Under the pieces are notes generated by a model. It searched no databases. It had not been told where the DNA came from and worked only from the letters and a program-made list of their open reading frames with translations. DNA of 64,000 bases from assembly GCF_001530125.1 (NCBI RefSeq), contig NZ_LDUG01000036.1, positions 124,001 to 188,000 of the forward strand, read 5' to 3'. A program made the translations under genes and the position numbers. This document shows positions 55,379-64,000 of the stretch, in pieces. Within the stretch, counting starts at the first letter, position 1. Each line of letters starts with the position of its first letter. Origin of the DNA: Thiobacillus denitrificans. GTDB lineage: Bacteria; Pseudomonadota; Gammaproteobacteria; Burkholderiales; Thiobacillaceae.

Positions 55379-56322
55379 GGCAGTTTCACCTCGGGGTCGC
55401 GCTTGAACGGCCATTTCTTGTTGATCTCGTTGACCAGCGCGCTAGCCTTGCGCACCGCATCGTCGATCTCGGTGCGCAGCGTGGCAATGTCTTGCGTCCC
55501 TTCCTTGACGTCGGCGGAAATCGCCACCGCGTTGGTCATCAGGGCATCGACTTTTGTCAGGCTGGATTGCGCGTCATTCAGCATCAGTCGTATCTGGGCC
55601 AGCGATTCGTGCGTTTGCTCGGCCACGCCGTCTGGTGCAAACAGCCATTGATCGGCTTTGGCGGCCATGCCGTCCATTTTCAGCGCCAGGCTGTCGAGCC
55701 TGCTGATGAGGACGCGGGTTTTATCGAGAGACTCGGTCACCGCGCGGGCCTTTTCCGGGCTGCCGAGAATGCTTTCCAGCATGCCGTATTCGCCGGTCAT
55801 GCGTCCGGTCACCGTTTGCAAGTTGGCCAGGGTGGCATTGATTTCGCCGTCCTTGCGGGTGAGGTGCTCGACGTTGTCGAGCACCGCCTTGACCCGTTCG
55901 ACCAGTGCCGGAAGCTCCTTGCTGATGTCGGAGGTGAGCAGCAGCACCGTGGCGTTGTCGGGCAGTGCGGGGGCGTCGAGATCGGGCGAGTCGACGCGAA
56001 TCTTGGCGCCGCCGACGATGGGTTTGTCGAGGGTAAAGGTGCTGTTCTCCCTCAGCCATTTTGCATTGCGTTCAAAGAAGGTGGCGTGAATGATGATGCC
56101 GCCCGCTTCATTCAGCCCCAGCGTGGTGACGCGGCCGATTTCGATACCGGAAAACACCACCGGCACCCCGGCTGCGACGCCATCGGCGCTGGCTGCGGCC
56201 AGTTGCAGGTGGAAGGTGTCTTCAAAAAATCCGCGCGCATGCAGCAGATAAACCACGAATGCGCCCGCCAGCAGCAGCGAGGCGGCGGCAAACAATCCGA
56301 CCTTGAAATGCAGTTTATTCAT
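55375..56322 (-). CDS. mlaD: MlaD family (MCE domain) protein
   Basis: The 315-residue protein has an N-terminal membrane anchor (LFAAASLLLAGAFVVYLLHA) and an MCE domain (GVAAGVPVVFSGIEIGRVTT, then STFTLDKPIVGGAKIRVDSP). A long C-terminal helical region (LPALVERVKAVLDNVEHLTR onwards) follows. It is longer than E. coli MlaD (183 residues) and more like PqiB/Yeb-type or actinobacterial MCE with a needle-like coil. It should form a hexameric lipid-binding ring. Confidence 0.88.
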   Translation of the reverse strand: MNKLHFKVGLFAAASLLLAGAFVVYLLHARGFFEDTFHLQLAAASADGVAAGVPVVFSGIEIGRVTTLGLNEAGGIIIHATFFERNAKWLRENSTFTLDKPIVGGAKIRVDSPDLDAPALPDNATVLLLTSDISKELPALVERVKAVLDNVEHLTRKDGEINATLANLQTVTGRMTGEYGMLESILGSPEKARAVTESLDKTRVLISRLDSLALKMDGMAAKADQWLFAPDGVAEQTHESLAQIRLMLNDAQSSLTKVDALMTNAVAISADVKEGTQDIATLRTEIDDAVRKASALVNEINKKWPFKRDPEVKLP

Positions 56323-56741
56323 TCTGAATGCAATGCCTGGTTATATAGAACCTGGTTCCAGCTGAAGTCGTAAATTTCCCAGGTGCCGGTCATGTCTGCC
56401 TGCGACGCCAGTTGATCGATGAAGGCGGGGTAGGGCACATCGTAAAGCATGGCGCCGGGACGGTCGATCACCAGACGCGGGCGCTTGAGGATGAGCGCGC
56501 GCGCCAGCTTGGTGACAAAGCGCTGGGCCGGCGTCATGTCGGAGTCGCGCAGCAATGCAATCTCGGTGTGGTCCAGTTGGTCCAGCATGGCCTGCGCCTG
56601 CCGGGTTGATTCGACTGCGTTGTAATGGCGCTGATAGAGCGGAATCAGCGCAATGTTTTCAAGCGCCGACAGATTCGCCCGCAGTGGCAGATCGAGTGCG
56701 ACACGCGCCACGTCATCGGGCAGGACGGCAACAGCAGCCAT
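56319..56741 (-). CDS. Degenerate ABC ATPase-like protein lacking Walker A
   Basis: The product is about 140 residues from ATG 56741; an ATT at 56789 overlapping mlaE is possible. The sequence follows the second half of an ABC ATPase: NLSALENIALIPLYQRHYNA, then SDMTPAQRFVTKLARALILK, then RPRLVIDRP. The signature LSGGQ is reduced to MTPAQ, and the Walker B glutamate is replaced (DRP instead of DEP). No P-loop exists upstream in any frame between mlaE and this gene. It sits where mlaF is expected, so ATP hydrolysis must come from another protein or is absent. Confidence 0.7.
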   Translation of the reverse strand: MAAVAVLPDDVARVALDLPLRANLSALENIALIPLYQRHYNAVESTRQAQAMLDQLDHTEIALLRDSDMTPAQRFVTKLARALILKRPRLVIDRPGAMLYDVPYPAFIDQLASQADMTGTWEIYDFSWNQVLYNQALHSE

Positions 56742-56767
56742 CAGCGCGGAGCGATCGGCAAACGAAG

Positions 56768-57562
56768 TCAGATGTATTTGAGCGCTAATGACACCACCTC
56801 GATTGTCACAATGGCGAAGAACACCCGCATCATGCCGCGCAGCACGGAGACCGGAACCATGAAGAGTTTTTTCGGCGTTTCGAGCCCGGCGGTGACCGGG
56901 ATCAGGGTGACCGCCAGTCCGAACAGCGCGCACTTGACGAGCAGTCCAGCCATGATTGTAAAATCGAAGATTTTTGCGATGGTCTGGGTATAAGGTTCAA
57001 AGCCCGCCGTGCTCATGCCGTAGATGGTGAGGTAGCCCATCAACAGGGCGAGCAGCCCGGCCAGGCCGGCCAGGATGACGACCGAGACCACGCCGCCGAT
57101 CAGCCGTGGCAGAAACTCGAACTGCATCGGCGGAACCTTACAGTGCGCCAGCGCATCCAATTCGTTGTTGACCTGCATCAGGGCGACTTCGGTGTTGATC
57201 GCGCTGCCGGAACGCAAGGCGATAAAGAGCGCAGTCAGGAAGGGCAGCAGTTCGAGCACCAGCACGCGAATGGTCATTTCGCTGGCGAAGGCAGTGAGGC
57301 CGAAATCGCGTGCGGTGGACAGGATGATGGTGATGATGAGCCACGAAATGACCAGTGCGTAGCCCAGGAAAACAGGCAGAATCTGCACGGCGGTAAAGTA
57401 AACCTGCTTCACGACGACGTCGAAGGTGGCGCGGTTCCAGGTGGTGCGATCCAGCAGCAGCAAGCCGGCCTTGGCCAGAAAGGCAAACATGGCGTAACCG
57501 ACGGTGAACCAGCCGACGACCTTGGCGCCGAGCGATTCGATGGAAGCCGTAAGAAAATTCAT
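56768..57562 (-). CDS. mlaE: MlaE-like ABC permease
   Basis: The 264-residue protein is a member of the MlaE/YrbE permease family, with five to six membrane segments and the conserved core TALFIALRSGSAINTEVALM. LPRLIGGVVSVVILAGLAGL and VTAGLETPKKLFMVPVSVLR follow. It forms the membrane part of a phospholipid transporter with the MlaD-like protein. It heads the operon mlaE-(ATPase-like)-mlaD-lipoprotein on the minus strand. Confidence 0.9.
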   Translation of the reverse strand: MNFLTASIESLGAKVVGWFTVGYAMFAFLAKAGLLLLDRTTWNRATFDVVVKQVYFTAVQILPVFLGYALVISWLIITIILSTARDFGLTAFASEMTIRVLVLELLPFLTALFIALRSGSAINTEVALMQVNNELDALAHCKVPPMQFEFLPRLIGGVVSVVILAGLAGLLALLMGYLTIYGMSTAGFEPYTQTIAKIFDFTIMAGLLVKCALFGLAVTLIPVTAGLETPKKLFMVPVSVLRGMMRVFFAIVTIEVVSLALKYI

Positions 57563-57628
57563 TGCGGCATCTTAACGCCATAGAATGGCAGGCCATACAG
57601 TTTTGCAGTCAGATGGAGAAGTCACACG

Positions 57629-58159
57629 ATGAAAACATTCTTGATTCCGGCAGCCGTGCTGGTGCTGTGCGTGACCGCAGCATCTGCCTGGGCTGCGCCC
57701 GGCACGGTCTTGCGCAATGAAAAGCTCTATAGTCAGCCCAGTGCAAGCGCCAAGGTGGCAGGGACTGTGGCCAAAGGGGCCAGCGTCGGCATCCTCGCCA
57801 AGCAGGGTGGCTGGCTGCGCGTGACCTCAGGCAAAACCACCGGCTGGATCCGGCTGCTCTCGGTGCGCGCGGGGGCGGGCGGGCTGGGCGGAACCAGGGT
57901 GGGCGATGTGGTGGGAGCCGCGACCACGCGGTCCGACCCCAGCCGCGTGGTCGCGGTGGCCGGCCTGCGGGGCCTGAATGACGAAGACCTGAAGCGGGCC
58001 CAGTTCAATGCCGACGAACTGGCGCGTCTGGATGCCTTGAGCGTGATGGCGGCGCAGGCCAGAAGCTTTGCCCGCCAGTCCGGTCTGGCCGCAGTCAATG
58101 TGGCGGAATTGCCCAAGCCCCAGCCCGAGCAGTCATCTTCGCCGTGGGGGGACAACTGA
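57629..58159 (+). CDS. Secreted SH3-domain protein
   Basis: The product is 176 residues. The signal peptide is MKTFLIPAAVLVLCVTAASA with cleavage near WAA. A bacterial SH3 (SH3_3) domain follows (KLYSQPSASAKVAGTVAKGA, then VGILAKQGGWLRVTSGKTTG and WIRLLSV). The C-terminal helical part is unknown. Its stop overlaps the start of the M48 protease gene (TGATG), so they are coupled. Confidence 0.85.
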   Translation: MKTFLIPAAVLVLCVTAASAWAAPGTVLRNEKLYSQPSASAKVAGTVAKGASVGILAKQGGWLRVTSGKTTGWIRLLSVRAGAGGLGGTRVGDVVGAATTRSDPSRVVAVAGLRGLNDEDLKRAQFNADELARLDALSVMAAQARSFARQSGLAAVNVAELPKPQPEQSSSPWGDN

Positions 58160-59100
58160 TGAAAATCAAACTGATGCTATTGGCCGTTTCGCTGGTTTCC
58201 TTCAGCAGCGCGTCAGCCGGATTCGACTTCGGCAAATTGCTCGAAGAGCGCTTGAGCAAGGAACTGAACAAGGATAAGCAGACGCAGCCGACACCGGCTC
58301 AAACAACGACCCCGGCCCCCGCTGCGGCACAAAGCGCCGCAGCGAGCCCGCCTCCAGCCAATCAGAAAATCGATGCCCGGCAACTGGGCTTTGCGCTGTT
58401 CGGCGATTACTCGCTTGAAGAGGAAAACCGCATCGGCAGACAGATTTCCGGCAACCTGCTGGGTGCGGTGCCGCTGGTGCGCGACAACAAGTTGCAGAAC
58501 TATGTCAACCTGGTCGGCAAGTGGGTGGCGCTGCAGAGCGGACGCCAGGATGTCACCTGGCATTTCGGCGTTCTCGACACCGAGGCCATCAACGCCTTTG
58601 CCGCGCCGGGGGGCTACATCTTCGTGACCAAGGGCCTGTATCGCCTGCTCAACAACGAGGCCGAGCTGGCTGGCGTGCTGGGGCATGAAATCGCCCACGT
58701 CACGCAGAAGCATCACCTCAAGGTGCTCAAGCAATCCAGCCTGATCGGGGCGCTGGGGCAAGCCGCCAGCAGCAAGGCGAAAGGCAGCGACCAGGTGGTG
58801 CAGAACCTGATCGGCAACGGCGCAGAAATCATGGCGCGCGGGCTCGACAAGAACGCCGAACACGAGGCGGATCGCGCCGGCATGGTGTATGCCGCGCGCG
58901 CCGGCTACGACCCGTGGGGGCTGCCCAGCGTGTTGCAGGACATGGCGGCCTTGCCCGCGGGGGACAACCGCACCAGCCTGCTCTACAAAACCCACCCGCA
59001 CCCGGCTGATCGCCTTGCAGCGCTGGGCGAGGCGGTGGATGGGCGTCTCGATGCCGTTCGCGGCAAGGAACTGGCCGACCGTTTCTACCGTATCAAGTGA
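58159..59100 (+). CDS. M48 family metalloprotease, secreted
   Basis: The product is 313 residues from ATG 58159. A signal peptide (MKIKLMLLAVSLVSFSSASA) is followed by a Pro/Ala/Thr-rich linker. The M48 domain has the zinc motif HEIAHVTQKHH and the third ligand in EHEADRAGMVYAARAGYDPW. TSLLYKTHPHPADRLAAL is typical of BepA/YfgC-like proteases that survey outer-membrane protein assembly. TPR repeats of BepA are missing. The next gene starts at GTG 59097, overlapping its stop. Confidence 0.92.
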   Translation: MKIKLMLLAVSLVSFSSASAGFDFGKLLEERLSKELNKDKQTQPTPAQTTTPAPAAAQSAAASPPPANQKIDARQLGFALFGDYSLEEENRIGRQISGNLLGAVPLVRDNKLQNYVNLVGKWVALQSGRQDVTWHFGVLDTEAINAFAAPGGYIFVTKGLYRLLNNEAELAGVLGHEIAHVTQKHHLKVLKQSSLIGALGQAASSKAKGSDQVVQNLIGNGAEIMARGLDKNAEHEADRAGMVYAARAGYDPWGLPSVLQDMAALPAGDNRTSLLYKTHPHPADRLAALGEAVDGRLDAVRGKELADRFYRIK

Positions 59101-61313
59101 AGCGCGTTTTATCCAGGCTGGCGCAGGCAGGGCTGTCTGCGCTGTTTGTTTTGCTGATCGCGGCGCACGTTGTGGGTCTGATCCATATCGCCCCCATGCA
59201 GCGCGCCGAGGCTTGGTTGTATGACGCCTGGCTGATTCGCACTGCGCCGGCCGGGGTGGATGATCGCGTGGCCATCCTCGACATCGACGAGGCCAGCCTG
59301 AAAAGCCTCGGCCGCTGGCCGTGGAGCCGCGACACCCTGAGCACGCTGGTCGAGCGGCTGTTCGACCGCTATGGCGTGGCGGCGGTCGGCTTCGACGTGG
59401 TGTTTGCCGAACCGGACACGAGTTCGGGCCTCGATACCCTCAAACAGCTGGCGTCCAGCGATCTGGCGGGCAGCCGCGATTTCAGGGCGGCACTCGAACA
59501 GCTTGCGCCGCGCCTCGATTACGACGCCCGCTTTGCGCGGGTGCTCGCCGAACGTCCGCTGTCGCTGGGCTATTACTTCATTCCGCAAGGCTACGGTGAC
59601 GCCAAAACCGGCATGTTGCCGCCGCCGTCGCTGCCTGCCGCTGCGTTTGGCCCGTTGCAGCCCGGTACGCCGCCGCCCACCGGCTATGGTGCGAATCTGG
59701 CCGCCTTCCAGCAGGCGGCGCAGGGTGCAGGATTTTTCAACATGCGGGCCGACGAGGATGGCACGGCACGCCAGATGAATCTGGTCAGCCTGTATGACGC
59801 AGGCTACTACCTGGCGCTGTCGGCTTCCACGCTGCGGGTGGCGTTCGGTGGCGATCCGGCGCTTGCCGGCATCGACAGGCAGTCGGTGCTCGGCCGGCAA
59901 TACCTGTCGCCGTGGCTGGAAGTAGGCGGCATTCGCGTTCCGCTCAGCGCGGACGGCACTGTGCATGTGCCGTATCGCGCCGGTTCGCCGTTTCCCTACC
60001 TGTCAGCGGCTGACGTGCTGGCAGGCAAGGCGCCGCTGGAACAACTGGAGAACCGTATCGTGCTGCTGGGGTCGACCGCCCCGGGTCTGGCCGACCTGCG
60101 GGTGACGCCGTTTTCCAATGCCTTCCCGGGGGTAGAGATCCATGCGCATTTGATCGCCGGCATGCTCGACGGCACCATCCGCGCCACGCCGCCGTGGGCG
60201 GACGACGCGCGGCTGGCCGCCGTACTGCTGCTGGGTGCCTTGCTGACTGCGGTGCTGCTGCGTTTCGGGCCGACCGTCGGCCTGGCCGCCAGCATGGTGC
60301 TGCTGGCGTTGCTGCTGGCAGCCTACGGCGCGGCATGGTCGCGCTTTTGGGTGGTGCCGATGGCGGCGCCGATGCTGACGCTGCTCGGCCTGTATGCGCT
60401 CAACACCGCCTACGGCTTTTTTGCCGCGACGCGCAGCAAGCGCCAGATCACCAAGCTGTTCGGCCAGTACGTGCCGCCCGAACTGGCTGCAGAAATGAGC
60501 CAGAATCCGGCGCATTACACGATGGAAGGGCAGTCGCGCGACATGAGCGTGCTGTTCTCCGACATCCGCGGTTTCACCAATTTCTCCGAGAAGCTGCCAC
60601 CGGCCGAACTCGCCGAAGTGCTGAACGCTTATCTTTCGACGATGACGCGCATCGTGCAGCAGCATCGCGGCACCATCGACAAGTACATCGGCGACGCCAT
60701 CATGGCATTCTGGAACGCGCCGGTGGATCTCGCCGACCACGCCACCCGCGCGGTGCAGACCGCGCTCGACATGCAGGCAGCGCTGGCGCAGCTGAATCAG
60801 GAATTCGCCGCGCGCGGCTGGCCCGACGTGAAGATCGGCGTCGGCGTCAACACCGGGCGCATGAGCGTCGGCAACATGGGCTCCGAATTCCGCATGGCCT
60901 ATACGGTGATGGGCGATGCGGTGAACCTCGGCTCGCGTCTGGAGGGCATCACTAAGCAGTACGGCGTCGGCATCCTCGTCACCCAGACCACGGTCGAGGC
61001 CGATCCCGTTCACGCCTTCATGAAGGTCGACGACGTGCGCGTCAAGGGCAAGGAAACCCCGGTGGCGATCTATGAACCGCTGGGGCCGAAAGACGGCCTC
61101 GCCGATACGGTGCGCCAGGATGCGGCCGAGTTCGAAGCCGCGTTTGCACGCTATCAGGCGCAGGACTGGGATGCTGCCGAAGCCGCCTTGCGCGCGCTCA
61201 ACGCCCGTGCGCCGCGCACACTGTACGATATCTACCTCGAGCGCATCGCGCATTTCCGCGAAGTGCCGCCGTCCGCAGATTGGGACGGCGTGTTTGTCTA
61301 CACCACCAAATAG
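59097..61313 (+). CDS. CHASE2-domain class III adenylate cyclase
   Basis: The product is 738 residues from GTG 59097. An N-terminal helix is followed by an extracytoplasmic CHASE2 domain (residues ~40-340: VAILDIDEASLKSLGRWPWS; RIVLLGSTAPGLADLRVTPF). Three membrane helices then lead into a class III cyclase domain. Metal-binding Asp is in VLFSDIRGFTNFSEKLP and DKYIGDAIMAFWNAP, and the MGDAVNLGSRLEG segment is present. It should sense an outside signal and make cAMP. A predicted cyclic-nucleotide phosphodiesterase follows. Confidence 0.93.
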   Translation: MKRVLSRLAQAGLSALFVLLIAAHVVGLIHIAPMQRAEAWLYDAWLIRTAPAGVDDRVAILDIDEASLKSLGRWPWSRDTLSTLVERLFDRYGVAAVGFDVVFAEPDTSSGLDTLKQLASSDLAGSRDFRAALEQLAPRLDYDARFARVLAERPLSLGYYFIPQGYGDAKTGMLPPPSLPAAAFGPLQPGTPPPTGYGANLAAFQQAAQGAGFFNMRADEDGTARQMNLVSLYDAGYYLALSASTLRVAFGGDPALAGIDRQSVLGRQYLSPWLEVGGIRVPLSADGTVHVPYRAGSPFPYLSAADVLAGKAPLEQLENRIVLLGSTAPGLADLRVTPFSNAFPGVEIHAHLIAGMLDGTIRATPPWADDARLAAVLLLGALLTAVLLRFGPTVGLAASMVLLALLLAAYGAAWSRFWVVPMAAPMLTLLGLYALNTAYGFFAATRSKRQITKLFGQYVPPELAAEMSQNPAHYTMEGQSRDMSVLFSDIRGFTNFSEKLPPAELAEVLNAYLSTMTRIVQQHRGTIDKYIGDAIMAFWNAPVDLADHATRAVQTALDMQAALAQLNQEFAARGWPDVKIGVGVNTGRMSVGNMGSEFRMAYTVMGDAVNLGSRLEGITKQYGVGILVTQTTVEADPVHAFMKVDDVRVKGKETPVAIYEPLGPKDGLADTVRQDAAEFEAAFARYQAQDWDAAEAALRALNARAPRTLYDIYLERIAHFREVPPSADWDGVFVYTTK

Positions 61314-61330
61314 CCACGATAAAAACAGCG

Positions 61331-62091
61331 ATGAAACTCACCATCCTCGGTTGCAGCGGCGGCATCGGCAGCGGGCGCCACACCACCTGCCTCAAGGTCG
61401 ACGACGATGTGCTGATCGATGCCGGCACCGGCATCACCACGCTCGACTTCGAGCAGCTGCTGGCGATCGATCACGTGTTCCTCACCCATGCCCATCTCGA
61501 CCACACGCTTGGCTTGCCGCTGCTGCTCGACAGCGTGGGCGACCTGCGCGCCACCCCGCTGACGGTGCATGCGCTGCCCGAGGTGCTGGCGGTCTTGTCT
61601 ACCCACCTGTTCAACTGGCATTTGTGGCCGGATTTTCGCGAGATTCCGAGTGCGGAGTCGCCGTGGCTGCGGTTTGCGCCCCTGGACTTTGGCGAGGCGC
61701 TCACGCTGAAGGGGCGGACGTTCAGGCCACTGCCGGTGAATCATGTGGTGCCGGCGTGCGGCGTCCATCTGGCCACGACGGCGGGGAGCCTGGTGTTCAG
61801 CGGCGACACCACGCACAGCGACGCCTTCGTCGCCGCGCTCAACGCCATTCCCGACCTGTGCCACCTCATCATCGACACCTCGTTCGAGAACGCGCTGGTC
61901 GATATCGCGCAGGCGTCGAAGCATCACTGGCCGGATTCGCTGGCGGCAGAACTGCAGGCGCTCAGCGTGCGCCCCGAGCTCTGGATCACCCACCTGAAAC
62001 CGGGCAACGAGGCGGCGATCATGAACGAGTTGCGCGCCGCCGCGCCCAACTGGGGTCTGGAGGCCTTGATGCAGGGACAGGTGATCGAGCT

Positions 62092-62095
<4 letters not shown>
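61331..62095 (+). CDS. Metallo-beta-lactamase-fold cyclic-nucleotide phosphodiesterase
   Basis: The product is 254 residues. MKLTILGCSGGIGSGRHTTC is typical of class II cAMP phosphodiesterases (PDEase_II-like). The metal motif is THAHLDHTLGLPLLLDS, with later ligands in PVNHVV, FSGDTTHSD and WITHLKP. Its location 17 bases behind an adenylate cyclase gene supports cAMP turnover as the function; substrate is inferred. It converges with the histidine kinase gene; the two stop codons overlap by two bases. Confidence 0.8.

Positions 62096-64000
<1,905 letters not shown>

Overview
This window reads as a chromosome segment of a GC-rich betaproteobacterium. The order gyrA-serC-serA-pheA-hisC-tyrA-aroA-cmk-rpsA-ihfB-lapA-lapB-pyrF-ugd-cysM, the ssrA tag (A)NDENYALAA and the protein sequences suggest a Nitrosomonadales-type organism (Thiobacillus or Sulfuricella relatives). 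That placement is inferred from gene order and protein character; no database was searched.

Layout. 1-4.2 kb is accessory: a PIN-like toxin/antitoxin pair, a type I restriction R subunit, a DUF3024 protein and two antitoxins without toxins. 4.3-6.7 kb holds prfB, with a programmed frameshift whose stop is UAA, and a DUF4010/MgtC-like membrane protein. 6.86-13.1 kb is a compact integrative element in the 3' end of ssrA. It has a tyrosine integrase, an AlpA-like regulator, a RepA-like ATPase, an iteron-like array written inside a coding sequence, and a chain of start-stop-overlapping unknown genes. 13.1-35.2 kb is core: ssrA; sirB-gph-ubiG-mtaD on the minus strand; then a long plus-strand aromatic/serine/translation operon, LapAB, pyrF, ugd, cysM, an inserted ParDE-like pair and radA. 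35.2-38.1 kb is a four-gene minus-strand operon headed by a minimal J-domain protein with three proteins I do not recognise. 38.3-39.9 kb is prfC.

40.13-46.19 kb is a 6.0-kb island bounded by a 49-bp perfect direct repeat (plus 5 bp after one mismatch) of the 3' end and terminator of tRNA-Arg(ACG). It has no integrase. It carries a toxin/HTH-antitoxin/SecB-like chaperone triad, a 56-residue Fic-antitoxin-like protein on the plus strand, a frameshifted fic gene and a single-chain restriction-modification enzyme. This is the best candidate for an interesting system. The ssrA element with its iteron-like array is second and the J-domain operon third.

46.2-64 kb is mostly core: tRNA-Arg, tRNA-Ser, lysC, rlmD, a DEDD exonuclease, an EAL/HDOD-like protein, a DUF4139 protein, slyD, a MITE-like element, an SCP2-like secreted protein and an Mla-type lipid transport operon whose ABC ATPase is degenerate. 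After these come an SH3 protein, an M48 protease, a CHASE2 adenylate cyclase, a metallo-beta-lactamase-fold cyclic-nucleotide phosphodiesterase and a hybrid histidine kinase cut by the window edge. Several short palindromic or tandem repeats sit directly against start or stop codons.
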